A stretch of 29,290 nucleotides of DNA from Tepidanaerobacter acetatoxydans_A (GCA_022840405.1 JALHJR010000040.1:1-29290), one strand, 5' to 3'; counted from the stretch's first letter, positions 15,686 to 23,925 are shown. The notes: a model not told the origin generated them from the letters alone. Program-made: numbers and translations.

Positions 15686-15940
15686 TTAAATGTTTTTTTT
15701 GAAGTTTATACCGATTTCACTGCTAATATTTCCCAAACGCTCTCTTATTTTTTTTACCTTATCAAAATCAATGCCTATAAGATCCGCTATTTCATCATCT
15801 CTCAATCCTAAAGACACAGCATCCAAAAACAGATACAAGTCCACCCCAAATTCCTTTTTTATCTGACTTGCACTTACATCTATTTTGCTTAATGAGCCTT
15901 TCCTGTTATCGGTCATATTACTACGCCCCAATCTATACAT
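15686..15940 (-). CDS. Small helix-turn-helix protein of unknown role
   Basis: 84 residues from the first ATG, or 76 from the internal ATG (MTDNRKG). The internal start has a GGGG-containing site upstream and may be the true one. The C-terminal half has a HTH-like segment LGLRDDEIADLIGIDFDKVKKIRERL (about residues 45-70), with the spacing of a sigma-region-4/resolvase-type HTH. The family is not recognised. It begins 4 bp after the stop of the DUF421 gene, so it is very likely the third cistron of that operon. A sporulation-linked or envelope-stress regulator is possible but unproven. Confidence 0.65.
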   Translation of the reverse strand: MYRLGRSNMTDNRKGSLSKIDVSASQIKKEFGVDLYLFLDAVSLGLRDDEIADLIGIDFDKVKKIRERLGNISSEIGINFKKNI

Positions 15941-15944
15941 GACT

Positions 15945-16649
15945 CTACTTAGAAGTTGTTTCCGTCACTCTTTCGATACTCAAATTCCCATCTTCATCAA
16001 TCCATGCAGACTTCACTTCTTTTAGTCTTCCTATACCTTTTTGGTTTAACTGCCTAAGCATTAAATCTATACTCACTCCAACCCTATCTAAATTATCTTG
16101 AATCACTTCACCCCCATCTATTACTAAAGTTGGAAAAACCCCCTGATTTGACCATAAACCCAAATCCCTTGGAGTTACAGTCTGCATATATTTTTTCTTT
16201 ATAACGCTTAATTTACCATTAGGCTCTATGGTAGCTTCTTCTACTTCATTGATGTTAGTCACATCTTTTTCTCTGAGCAAAACGAGTAAATCTGTGATTG
16301 TAATTCGCTCTTTTTTTAAATTTGAAACCACTACTTCGCCATCCTTTACAAGGACTCTTGATGTTCCCTGTAAAAAATTTTCAATCCTGCGATTCTTAGT
16401 AATAATTATGGCAAGCAAATAGTTTAGCAAGGATGTAATAGCAACCGGAAAAATGCCATGCGTTAGCCTGATATCATGGTCTTCCAGAGGTATTGCAATA
16501 GCAGATCCCATTATAATCATAAACACAAGGTCAAATGGCGAAAGTTGAGCAACTGTTCGCTTACCCATAAGTCTTACCAATATAAGGCTTACCATAAAAA
16601 GTATTAAGGACTTATATGAATGCAGGAGTAAATCTTTTAACATACTCAT
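15945..16649 (-). CDS. DUF421 (YetF/YcaP-like) membrane protein
   Basis: 234 residues. Three N-terminal membrane segments (about 12-30, 38-55, 62-82) include the family signature LIRLMGKRTVAQLSPFDLVFMIIMGSA (here SLILVRLMGKRTVAQLSPFD). A soluble region follows, with FLQGTSRVLVKDGEVVVSNLKKERITITDLLVLLRE and LWSNQGVFPTLVIDGGEVIQDNL typical of the DUF421 C-domain. The biochemical role is unknown; relatives in Bacillales and Clostridia are often expressed in the forespore or linked to spoVA genes (family knowledge). Its start overlaps the upstream gene's stop by 4 bp, and the small HTH gene follows after 4 bp. It is the middle gene of a three-gene operon. Confidence 0.85.
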   Translation of the reverse strand: MSMLKDLLLHSYKSLILFMVSLILVRLMGKRTVAQLSPFDLVFMIIMGSAIAIPLEDHDIRLTHGIFPVAITSLLNYLLAIIITKNRRIENFLQGTSRVLVKDGEVVVSNLKKERITITDLLVLLREKDVTNINEVEEATIEPNGKLSVIKKKYMQTVTPRDLGLWSNQGVFPTLVIDGGEVIQDNLDRVGVSIDLMLRQLNQKGIGRLKEVKSAWIDEDGNLSIERVTETTSK

Positions 16650-17068
16650 GTATCCTTCACCTTTTCATTCATTTTATCAAGGGTTTTAATCATAGTATTA
16701 AAGTTAGACATCAATGTTATTCCATTTCCAGCATCTGTCATAGCTTCAGCTGCCTTTAATAAGGACTTTTGCACTTCCTTTATTAACATACACTGACTTT
16801 CAAATACCATATGCCTCAATGAAGTCAAAAGCTTTTTTTTAGATAATTGATTGTAATCATTTGGCAAATCCTCCAAAGCCTGACTCATAAGTTCTATCTC
16901 TTTGATGTCTTTACTTAATTTTATTAGGCTTGACGATTTAATCAATGCCTGTTGTAGATTGTCATCAACTTGACTCTCTACATCTCTTATAGAATCTGTC
17001 AAGGATTTCAAATTATCTTTATATGCAAGCATATTACCTGCAAATTCCAACGTAGTCGGGTTTTTCAT
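16646..17068 (-). CDS. Helical protein of unknown function, first gene of the DUF421 operon
   Basis: 140 residues, predicted almost entirely alpha-helical, rich in Lys, Leu, Ser and Asp. Heptad-like stretches include LAYKDNLKSLTDSIRDVESQVDD and LSKDIKEIELMSQALEDL. There is no signal peptide or membrane segment. I do not recognise the family; DUF421 genes are often next to small helical DUF1657 proteins, but the length and motifs here do not clearly match. The gene overlaps the DUF421 gene by 4 bp. It starts after a GGGAAGG ribosome site and a possible sporulation-type promoter, so a role tied to the spore membrane is a reasonable but unproven guess. Confidence 0.7.
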   Translation of the reverse strand: MKNPTTLEFAGNMLAYKDNLKSLTDSIRDVESQVDDNLQQALIKSSSLIKLSKDIKEIELMSQALEDLPNDYNQLSKKKLLTSLRHMVFESQCMLIKEVQKSLLKAAEAMTDAGNGITLMSNFNTMIKTLDKMNEKVKDT

Positions 17069-17121
17069 AGCTTTATCCTTCCCTTTGTTTCTTTTACTTA
17101 TTTTAAGGATTATAGTAGTTT

Positions 17122-17150
17122 TTATGCACCTGCATTTTCAATAAATATAC
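17122..17150 (-). promoter_or_regulatory. Possible forespore (SigG/SigF-like) promoter of the DUF421 operon
   Basis: On the gene strand GTATA (17146-17150), a 15-bp spacer, then GGTGCATAA (17122-17130) resembles the G-x-ATA ... 15 ... -10 layout of SigF/SigG promoters. A TATAAT at 17109-17114 exists but has no -35 at normal spacing. The hypothesis rests on spacing and a partial -10 match only. Confidence 0.35.
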
Positions 17151-17250
17151 AGTTGGAATAAATTGATTAATTTGATATACTTAATTTTGGTTGAAATTAC
17201 TTTAGCATTGATAGGTGCACTTATTTTAACAATCTTTAGAGGTGAAACAT

Positions 17251-18495
17251 ATGAAGCAAAAATATGCATACACAATATCCATAGCAGTTGTACTTTTTTT
17301 ATTTAGTTTTTTGATACCTATATCTTTTGCTCATGGGGCGGAGCAAGCAGAGCCTCCTCCGTCTATATCAGGTGGGGCAGGTATATTAATAGATGCCTCA
17401 ACCGGAAAAGTGCTATATGAAAAAAATGCTCATACCCGTATGGAACCTGCCAGCACTACAAAAATCATGACAGCAATTTTAGCTCTTGAAAAAGGAAATC
17501 TTTCCGATGTGGTCACAACTGGCAAACAACCTACCTTGGCAGATGGCACAAGGATTTACCTTGAAGAAGGGGAGCAGCTCACTTTAGAACAGATGCTCTA
17601 TGGTATGATGCTAAACTCCGGTAATGATGCGGCAATCGCCATAGCAGAGCATATTGGCGGCAGTGTTGAAGCCTTTGTTGAAATGATGAATGAAAAAGCT
17701 CGAGAAATCGGAGCTAAGGATACTACCTTTGTAAACCCCAACGGATTGCCTGCAAAAGGGCATTTGACCACCGCCTATGATTTAGCCCTTATATCCAGAT
17801 ATGCCCTTTTAAATCTGCCGGAATTTAGAAAAATTGTATCAACTAAAACCACTGAAATCCCTTGGCAGGGACAAGAATTTGATAGGGAACTTATAAATTT
17901 AAATAAACTCTTGTGGAATTATGATGGGGCAGATGGCGTTAAGACCGGATATACCAGTACTGCTGGCTCTACATTGGTGGCTTCAGCAACGCAAAATGGA
18001 TGGCAGCTTATTTCAGTTATATTGAAATCTGATGCCATCAATGTTTGGTCTGATAGTATAGCCTTATTGGACTATGGTTTTACAAATTTTAAAAGAAAAA
18101 ATATTTTAAATGGAAATACATTAATAGCCGAAGAAAAGGTTCAGTATGGAGATTCAATCGGATTACTAGCTAAAGCCTCCTTTACCACCGTGTTGCCCAA
18201 GAACAGCCCAGCTTTCACACAGAAGATTGTTATTAATCCAGATATAAAAGCCCCTGTTAAAAAAGGAGAAACTCTTGGCCAAGTAATATTTTATCAAGGT
18301 AATGAAAAGCTTGGAAGTGTTGAGCTGATTGCTGCTAATGACGTAAAACGAAAGATATACACCTATTGGTGGTTTTGGATAGTTTCCTTATTACTTATTA
18401 TATATACACCTTTTAGAATAATGGTGGGCATAAGGCGGTATAAAAGAAATAAAAGACAAGTTCGCTACGTTTCTTACATGAAAAAATACAGATAA
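17251..18495 (+). CDS. dacF: D-alanyl-D-alanine carboxypeptidase (DacF-like, S11 family)
   Basis: About 414 residues. A signal peptide (hydrophobic about 8-27, FAHGAEQ cleavage region) is followed by the penicillin-binding catalytic core with Ser68-x-x-Lys71 (EPASTTKIMTA), the SGN motif in MLNSGNDAAIAIAEH and KTG in DGVKTGYTSTAGSTLVA. The C-terminal PBP5-type beta domain (about 275-370) is followed by a single membrane anchor WWFWIVSLLLIIYTPF and a basic tail. It trims the terminal D-Ala from peptidoglycan stem peptides outside the membrane; close relatives act in sporulation. Start choice: the ATG at 17251 has AGAGGTG 6 bp upstream, better than the in-frame GTG at 17242, which lies inside that site. 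It is a single gene, divergent from the DUF421 operon. Confidence 0.93.
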   Translation: MKQKYAYTISIAVVLFLFSFLIPISFAHGAEQAEPPPSISGGAGILIDASTGKVLYEKNAHTRMEPASTTKIMTAILALEKGNLSDVVTTGKQPTLADGTRIYLEEGEQLTLEQMLYGMMLNSGNDAAIAIAEHIGGSVEAFVEMMNEKAREIGAKDTTFVNPNGLPAKGHLTTAYDLALISRYALLNLPEFRKIVSTKTTEIPWQGQEFDRELINLNKLLWNYDGADGVKTGYTSTAGSTLVASATQNGWQLISVILKSDAINVWSDSIALLDYGFTNFKRKNILNGNTLIAEEKVQYGDSIGLLAKASFTTVLPKNSPAFTQKIVINPDIKAPVKKGETLGQVIFYQGNEKLGSVELIAANDVKRKIYTYWWFWIVSLLLIIYTPFRIMVGIRRYKRNKRQVRYVSYMKKYR

Positions 18496-18497
18496 TA

Positions 18498-18562
18498 AAT
18501 ATGCTTCCACTTAGAATAAACAGTTTCACTATTTTAACTGTCTATCTTAATGGAAGCATATT
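18498..18562. terminator. Long bidirectional terminator hairpin between convergent genes
   Basis: Two 29-nt arms with a 7-nt loop form an imperfect hairpin, starting with a perfect 12-bp base AATATGCTTCCA / TGGAAGCATATT. It begins 3 bp after the carboxypeptidase stop and ends 28 bp before the stop of the convergent 3D-domain gene. The location fits shared termination, though the U-tracts are poor, so it is long rather than strong. Confidence 0.7.
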
Positions 18563-18590
18563 AATTATTGCTTCAACTTTTGCTGTTTTT

Positions 18591-19547
18591 TTATTTTAAA
18601 ACATATACTGTTACCCAGCGCCTTCCAAAGCGCTTTGTTTCTTCACTTGTGTTGAAAAACAAGTCTATCTTGTCACCTTTTATGGCTCCTCCCGTATCCT
18701 CTGCCCGTGCGAAACCATAACCATCAACATAAACTCTAGTTCCCAGCGGGATAACCTTTGGATCTACAGCTGCCACTCCCACTCTTGGCGTTGTACCAGT
18801 AGCAGTTCGGTTTCCTGTATGAGTATAGGCTGTAGCCAACATTCGGCGTTTTTCAGTATAGGAAAAATCTACGCCTCCACGCGACGCCAATTGCACTGTT
18901 CCTGTAAGTACTATCTGAGGTTTAGATGCTTTTAATATATTCGACTGTGTTGATGTTGAAACGACTTTACCATCTTCAATTACTTCTATTGTTTTTACTT
19001 CTTCCTGACCTTCTTCTCCCTCTTGGATCACTTTTTTCTCACCAAGGGGTAGATTAAAGTCCTTCCTTGATACAACTTCAAACGGTATTGTTTTAACCTC
19101 AGTTGTAACCCTTTGCTCGACTCTAGTTATGGTTATCTCTCCGCTTTCTGATATAAATTCGCAAAGAGACGGTTGAACTTTATCTTTTTCATTAAGGCTA
19201 ATTTGGGCCTTTGCCAAAAGATTTACCACAGCATTAGGTTGGGTTTTTACTGTTACTTCTTTGCCATCAACGGCAATCTTTACCGGAAAAGCCCTTTTTA
19301 TAGTTATCTGCATACCTTCCGTCAATTTTGTATCAAGGCTTGGCATCACTACATCTTCAGGTTCTAAAACTATATCCTCATTAGCGAGCAGTTCTTCTAC
19401 GGTTTTAGCAAAAGTTGAAACCTCAACCGTTTTATCCTTCTCTCTAATAATCACCTCTTTTTCCAAAGTGGCACAAACAACTGCTCCGGTAAAAACTATT
19501 ACTGCAATACCGGATGCAATAGCCCATCGGGCTTTCAGCGAAAACAC
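18591..19547 (-). CDS. yabE: YabE-like G5/3D-domain cell-wall protein
   Basis: 318 residues. An N-terminal membrane anchor or signal (about 10-27) is followed by two DUF348 repeats (about 38-80 and 92-140), a G5 domain (about 145-220; TIPFEVVSRKDFNLPLGEKKV, EGQEEVKTIEVIEDGKVV) and a C-terminal 3D domain (about 235-318). The 3D domain carries the conserved ATAYT, VAVDPKVIPLGTRVYVDGYG and AEDTGGAIKGDKIDLFF motifs with the catalytic Asp residues of lytic transglycosylase-like folds. It is an exported peptidoglycan-remodelling protein, related to YabE/Rpf-type factors. The start codon is GTG (19545-19547) behind a GAGGGGG site. A stable hairpin lies immediately upstream in the leader. Confidence 0.93.
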   Translation of the reverse strand: MFSLKARWAIASGIAVIVFTGAVVCATLEKEVIIREKDKTVEVSTFAKTVEELLANEDIVLEPEDVVMPSLDTKLTEGMQITIKRAFPVKIAVDGKEVTVKTQPNAVVNLLAKAQISLNEKDKVQPSLCEFISESGEITITRVEQRVTTEVKTIPFEVVSRKDFNLPLGEKKVIQEGEEGQEEVKTIEVIEDGKVVSTSTQSNILKASKPQIVLTGTVQLASRGGVDFSYTEKRRMLATAYTHTGNRTATGTTPRVGVAAVDPKVIPLGTRVYVDGYGFARAEDTGGAIKGDKIDLFFNTSEETKRFGRRWVTVYVLK

Positions 19548-19563
19548 AAAATTCCCCCTCTTT

Positions 19564-19613
19564 GTAAAAGGTCTTTTTAGCGGTTTTTACCTCCTTTTTA
19601 AAAAACCTTTTAC
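19564..19613 (-). promoter_or_regulatory. Leader stem-loop upstream of yabE
   Basis: The leader RNA can pair GTAAAAGGT with ACCTTTTAC (9 bp perfect, extended by U/A pairs with one bulge) around a 19-nt loop that contains AGGAGG. The gene's own ribosome site lies just downstream of the stem. No start codon follows the AGGAGG in the loop at usable distance. It may affect transcript stability or translation, or be an attenuation remnant. Confidence 0.5.
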
Positions 19614-19673
19614 CATTTAATTCTTCCTCTTTATATATTATATAATACTTATATCAAAAGTATACATAGGTTG

Positions 19674-21032
19674 TCAAATTTTGATTTTCTTCCAATTATT
19701 CTTTTTAAATCTTAAAAACATAAAAAGTGCTTCTACAACAAACTGGACCACAGTTGCCATCCAAACATAAACTATCGGTTTTTTAAATACAAATACTATC
19801 ATGAATATAAGTGGCAAACGAACAAGCCATGTTCCTATAATACCTACCTTAAAAGTGCCTCGAGTATCTCCGGCTCCACGTAATGCTCCCGCCATAACCA
19901 TGGAAATTGCAAGTGTAGGCTGTTCAAATGCTGCAATCCTTATACAATCAGCTGCTATATTTTTGACTTCATCAATATTGGTAAATAAACTCATTAATTG
20001 ATGGGAAAATAGTAGAAAAAATAGGCCGACACTGCCCATAAAAATTAGTGCTAATTTCATAGCAACCAAGGCACTTTTTTCAGCTTCATCGGGGCGTTCT
20101 GCACCAAGACACTGTCCTGTCAGTGTTGAAGCTGCCACTGAAAAACCATATCCAGGCATAAATGACATAGATTCTGCGCTCACAGCTACCTGGTGAGCTG
20201 CAAAAGGCACAGTTCCCATGCGCGTTATCCAGATGGAAGAAATAAGTCGGCTGCCACTATGGGAAAATTCTTCTAAACATGAAGGCAGGCTCAACTTGGA
20301 AAGCTGTTTTACTACATCAATATCAATTTTTACAGCTTGCTTAAGATTCAACTTAACTATGTCTTTTCCTAATAATAAATAACTAAAGGTTATTATGCCG
20401 CCCACTATTTGTGATAACACTGTAGCTAATGCAGCACCCTTGATTTCCATTCTGGGAAAACCAAAATAACCAAAAATCAATACATAATCACCAACTATAT
20501 TTATCGTATTTGCCACCAATGCGGACAGCATCGGAAGCCGCGTATTACCGGCACCCCTTAGGGCAGCATTTAAAACCATTGTTGGTATAAGAAAAATAAT
20601 ACCGAAAGAAACTATCTTTACATAAGTAATTCCCAGTGAAATAACTTTAGGGTCTTTCATGGTTAAAGAAAAAAATGGTCTTGCTAATAAAATGTTAATT
20701 ACCATTAACACAATACTTATAGTTACTGAAATCAAAAAAGATTGAGCAATAACCTTATTCGCTTTTTCGGGCTGGTCCGCACCGACATGGCGAGCTACCA
20801 GCGCCGAAGTTCCAATCCCCATAGCTCCAATTATATTTACCAAGGTAAAAGCCAGTTGTGAACCAAATCCGGCTGCACTAAGTGCTTCAGCACTCAGCCT
20901 TCCCACCATGGCTGTGTCAAACATCCATACAGCAGTATGTAATATATTTTCCAAAATAGCCGGCATGGCTAATCTGAATATGATTCGATTAAGCAAAGTC
21001 TTGTTTTGTGCATCATTGTTGAATATCTCCAT
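19674..21032 (-). CDS. MATE family multidrug/sodium antiporter
   Basis: 452 residues, the normal size, with about 12 membrane segments in two pseudo-symmetric halves. MATE features include FRLAMPAILENILHTAVWMFDTAMVGRLS at the N-terminus, LVARHVGADQPEKANKV (cytoplasmic loop), NAALRGAGNTRLPMLSALVANTINIVGDY, and the second-half counterparts LTGQCLGAERPDEAEKS and GALRGAGDTRGTFKVG. It exports cationic compounds in exchange for Na+ or H+. The substrate cannot be inferred. It is transcribed alone on the minus strand, with a GAGGTAA ribosome site; its stop is 126 bp upstream of yabE. Confidence 0.94.
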   Translation of the reverse strand: MEIFNNDAQNKTLLNRIIFRLAMPAILENILHTAVWMFDTAMVGRLSAEALSAAGFGSQLAFTLVNIIGAMGIGTSALVARHVGADQPEKANKVIAQSFLISVTISIVLMVINILLARPFFSLTMKDPKVISLGITYVKIVSFGIIFLIPTMVLNAALRGAGNTRLPMLSALVANTINIVGDYVLIFGYFGFPRMEIKGAALATVLSQIVGGIITFSYLLLGKDIVKLNLKQAVKIDIDVVKQLSKLSLPSCLEEFSHSGSRLISSIWITRMGTVPFAAHQVAVSAESMSFMPGYGFSVAASTLTGQCLGAERPDEAEKSALVAMKLALIFMGSVGLFFLLFSHQLMSLFTNIDEVKNIAADCIRIAAFEQPTLAISMVMAGALRGAGDTRGTFKVGIIGTWLVRLPLIFMIVFVFKKPIVYVWMATVVQFVVEALFMFLRFKKNNWKKIKI

Positions 21033-21179
21033 AGATTTACCTCACATTGTCATAATTATTAATATGCTGCTATAAATAACTATCTTACTTTGTTTTATAT
21101 ACTGTAGAAAATTACTTGCTATGGAAGTATTATACTTGAAAACATTTTTTAATATAGATGTTATTTTATGATTTTACTG

Positions 21180-21208
21180 TTGACAACCAGTCAATAAAGG
21201 GATATATT
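21180..21208 (+). promoter_or_regulatory. Promoter upstream of rocD with long leader
   Basis: TTGACA (21180-21185), a 17-bp spacer, then TATATT (21203-21208) is a near-consensus housekeeping promoter. The start site would be near 21215, leaving a leader of about 175 nt to the ATG. The rest of the 21033-21389 interval is extremely AT-rich, with alternating TATATA runs. I found no recognisable riboswitch or -24/-12 element. Confidence 0.6.
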
Positions 21209-21389
21209 AATTAATATATTGTATATATATACATCCTTTTATATATTGATTTTTTCTGATTATTATGGGTAAATCTCGACACTGTGCACTCTTTCATCGT
21301 TCTTAACTTTCATTGATATATATTTTATTGTGCAGAAACTTTAATAATTATGCATAATATTTTATAAAAATAAACAAGGAGGCTTTTTA

Positions 21390-22580
21390 ATGTCTAAAAG
21401 TGAAAAAATAATTGAGATTACAGAAAAGTACAGTGCACACAATTACAATCCATTACCGGTAGTTGTGTGTAAGGCTAAAGGAGTTTGGGTTGAAGATTTG
21501 GATGGCAACAAATACATGGATATGCTCAGTGCTTACTCAGCAGTAGGTCAGGGCCATTGCCATCCCAAAATAATATCCGTGCTTAAAGAACAGGCTGATA
21601 AGGTAACACTGACATCTAGGGCCTTCCACAATGATAAGTTCGGGCCATTCTGCCAAAAGGTTGCCAATCTTGCCGGTAAAGATATGGTGCTTCCAATGAA
21701 TACAGGCGCAGAAGCTGTAGAAACGGCAATAAAAGCTGCTCGGCGCTGGGCCTATGATGTGAAGAAGTTGCCCGAAAATTCGGCAGAAATTATCGTATGT
21801 GAGGATAACTTTCACGGCCGCACTACAACTATAATCTCTTTTTCTTCAGAAGAGGATTATAAGAGAGGTTTTGGCCCATTTACCCCCGGTTTTAAAATTA
21901 TCCCTTATGGTGACATTGACGCACTTAAATCGGCTATAACGCCAAATACTGCCGCTTTCCTTTTGGAGCCCATTCAGGGTGAAGCAGGAATAAATGTACC
22001 ATATGATGGATATTTAAAAGATGCATATGATTTATGTAAACAAAATAACGTGCTTTTTATCGCCGATGAAATTCAAACCGGTTTGGGACGCACCGGAAAA
22101 ATGTTTGCTTGTGATTGGGAAAACGTTGTGCCTGACATCTATATACTGGGTAAAGCCCTTGGCGGTGGTGTGGCTCCTGTTTCTGCCGTTGTGGCAGACA
22201 AAGAAATCCTTGGTCTTTTTGAGCCAGGCTCCCACGGCTCTACTTTTGGAGGAAACCCCTTGGCTTGTGCATGTGCTATAGCAGCACTGGAGGTTATAGA
22301 AGAAGAAAATCTTGTTGAACGCTCCTTAAAAATGGGCGAATATTTTCAAGAAAAGCTCAAGGAAATCAAAAACCCGATTATAAAAGACATTCGCGGTAAA
22401 GGTCTGCTTATAGGTGTTGAATTGACTGAAGAAGCTCGACCATACTGTGAAGCTTTGATGAAAAAAGGACTTCTCTGCAAAGACACCCACGCAGCCGTTA
22501 TCCGCTTTGCTCCACCACTAATTATTACAAAAGAAGAAATTGATTGGGCAATGGAAAAAATAAAATCAGTTTTAGCCTAA
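21390..22580 (+). CDS. rocD: Ornithine--oxo-acid aminotransferase
   Basis: 396 residues, the usual RocD length. It is a class III PLP aminotransferase: YNPLPVVVCKAKGVWVEDLDG at the N-terminus, cofactor loop MNTGAEAVETAIKAARRW, NFHGRTTTIISFS, LLEPIQGEAGINVP, IADEIQTGLGRTGKMFA and the PLP lysine in YILGKALGGGVAPVSAVVA, then GSHGSTFGGNPLACA. It converts ornithine plus 2-oxoglutarate to glutamate-5-semialdehyde and glutamate, linking arginine/ornithine use to proline. An ACAAGGAGGC ribosome site sits 8 bp before the ATG. It is monocistronic here; no other roc genes are nearby. Confidence 0.95.
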   Translation: MSKSEKIIEITEKYSAHNYNPLPVVVCKAKGVWVEDLDGNKYMDMLSAYSAVGQGHCHPKIISVLKEQADKVTLTSRAFHNDKFGPFCQKVANLAGKDMVLPMNTGAEAVETAIKAARRWAYDVKKLPENSAEIIVCEDNFHGRTTTIISFSSEEDYKRGFGPFTPGFKIIPYGDIDALKSAITPNTAAFLLEPIQGEAGINVPYDGYLKDAYDLCKQNNVLFIADEIQTGLGRTGKMFACDWENVVPDIYILGKALGGGVAPVSAVVADKEILGLFEPGSHGSTFGGNPLACACAIAALEVIEEENLVERSLKMGEYFQEKLKEIKNPIIKDIRGKGLLIGVELTEEARPYCEALMKKGLLCKDTHAAVIRFAPPLIITKEEIDWAMEKIKSVLA

Positions 22581-22581
22581 A

Positions 22582-22915
22582 TACAATGACTATGATGGGA
22601 GATACGGCCAGAAACAGGCAAATCCCTTCTAAAAGATATATTTTAACGAAGTCAAGCAACATATCCAAATCAAGCAAAGAGGTATGAATGTGACCGCAAA
22701 CAAAAAAGCATACAGGACAATGGAAAAAGCTGCCGTCATAATCAGCTTTGCCCGTATTAAATCTGAAACGCTGGCAGGGATAAGGGAGAGGGATTTCATG
22801 GTATCGTCCTGACCCTCCCTGCAAATCATGTAGCTTCCCATAAGCGCAATGATAGCCAGGCAGCATAACGTCCAAAATCACAAGGCAATATCCGCTTCCA
22901 ATCCCTCCTGTCTGA
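22582..22915 (-). pseudogene. Remnant of an ABC-2 type transporter permease
   Basis: The minus strand holds hydrophobic permease-like sequence broken by an in-frame TGA near 22890 and by one frameshift near 22710. The first frame gives MGSYMICREGQDDTMKSLSL then IPASVSDLIRAKLIMTAAFS. The second frame continues with LLDFVKIYLLEGICLFLAVS then PIIVIVF. Joined, they read like the middle of a bacitracin/lantibiotic-type ABC-2 permease. Neither end of a normal gene is present, and the similarity stops right at the rocD stop codon. It is a decayed fragment, presumably of a former ABC exporter. Family assignment is from pattern only. Confidence 0.65.
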
Positions 22916-22923
22916 TTATTTTT

Positions 22924-23322
22924 CTACTTCCAATACTCTAATCTTTTTAGCAGGCGAATCAAGTACCCATTATTTAATGCATCTATGAATTTGTCCTCGA
23001 ATATTATACTTTCATCTAAATACAGCAGAAGGGAAACAATTACATCAAAGTCTTGTGTTTCAACATCAACATCAAAGATATTTTCAAGTTTAATTTGATT
23101 GTTTTCTAAAACATCAAGCCATTCGTAATCGTATTGAAATTCATCTGCAATAGCCTTACATAAATTGTCACATTCATAAGATACGATAAGATTTTTACCA
23201 TCTTTTTCATCATCATACACATAACATTCTTCTGAATAAGGGTCCCCATAATACATATACAAGTGACCGTGATCTTCCAACTTGGGGATGTGTTTTAATA
23301 TTTTACCATATTTACTTTTCAT
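22924..23322 (-). CDS. Hypothetical acidic protein
   Basis: 132 residues, acidic and aromatic-rich (HLYMYYGDPYSEECYVYDDEK; many Asp, Glu and Tyr), with no signal peptide or membrane segment and no motif I recognise. Composition and size resemble small immunity-type or SMI1-like proteins that sit alone in decayed toxin loci, but this is only an impression. It has a reasonable ribosome site (AAAGGCAGG) before its ATG. It is flanked by a degraded permease on one side and by a non-coding stretch on the other, in the accessory part of the window. Confidence 0.6.
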   Translation of the reverse strand: MKSKYGKILKHIPKLEDHGHLYMYYGDPYSEECYVYDDEKDGKNLIVSYECDNLCKAIADEFQYDYEWLDVLENNQIKLENIFDVDVETQDFDVIVSLLLYLDESIIFEDKFIDALNNGYLIRLLKRLEYWK

Positions 23323-23666
23323 AGAAACCTGCCTTTCTTGATAAAAATGGACTCTTATATGTAAAACCCAAAAACAGTTAACCCGCTTTTACGCGTTTGC
23401 AATCGGTATCTTTAACTTGCTTCCACGTACCGATAAAATCACGTTTTTCAGGTTTCGATTTTTGATCCTAAGATTCCTCCTCAAAATTTCTTATTATAGG
23501 TTTTTTCGGGAACAATCCCTAAAACAACCAGAACTATTATATTATAAGCTTTTCAGAAAGCTTTTCAGACATTTATCAAAATCTTGACACCTAACTTATC
23601 GCTTCACTTAAGTAGGCTATTTGTATTTTTAATAGGTTAAAAAACTAAAATCTGTTGTTTTATAAA
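23323..23666. other. Non-coding interval without a recognisable gene
   Basis: These 344 bp contain a tandem AGCTTTTCAGAA/AGCTTTTCAGAC duplication near 23548-23570 and short inverted pairs (CGGTA...TACCG near 23404-23432). A minus-strand reading R-I-K-N-R-N-L-K-N-V-I-L-S-V after a GAGGAGG site lacks a start codon. It looks like debris from earlier genes; nothing here can be named. Confidence 0.5.
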
Positions 23667-23897
23667 TCAGAAATCAATAATTATTTTTCTGCACTTCCTA
23701 CATGCATAGGCAACAGGATATTCTGTTTGTTTTGGAAGAATAGTTACATAAGGCGGCAGCCCGATTGCATTATGCTTATTAAATTCTTTTTCAGTATATA
23801 GCTTTGGTATTGACTCGCCGTCAGGCAAAAAGTATACTCCTCCGCGACTCCTAACAATTCCCTTTTCCATTTCTTCACTGCAATACGGACATCTCAT
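23667..23897 (-). CDS. Small zinc-ribbon protein (DUF6487-like)
   Basis: 76 residues with a split zinc-binding pair: CPYC at residues 3-6 (RCPYCSEEMEKGIV) and CRKC near the C-terminus (ACRKCRKIIIDF). Between them lies a predicted beta-rich insert with YFLPDGES. This arrangement fits the small clostridial family of C-terminally CxxC-closed zinc ribbons known as DUF6487 (from memory). The function is unknown. The ATG is at 23895-23897. It follows the exported propeller gene by 28 bp on the same strand and could be co-transcribed with it. Confidence 0.72.
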   Translation of the reverse strand: MRCPYCSEEMEKGIVRSRGGVYFLPDGESIPKLYTEKEFNKHNAIGLPPYVTILPKQTEYPVAYACRKCRKIIIDF

Positions 23898-23925
23898 TCA
23901 TCGCACCTCACAAATTCTAAGCCGT

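Noticed and set aside
19548..19673. c-di-AMP (ydaO-type) riboswitch upstream of yabE
   Set aside because: The interval is only 126 nt and lacks the conserved ydaO core; only a simple hairpin is visible.
21033..21389. Sigma-54 promoter or ArgR box for rocD
   Set aside because: No TGGCAC-N5-TTGCA element was found; the palindromic ATTATGCATAAT near 21348 does not fit the ArgR consensus.
22032..22235. Minus-strand frame of 67 codons inside rocD
   Set aside because: It is a shadow of the rocD coding sequence with no ribosome site or family pattern.
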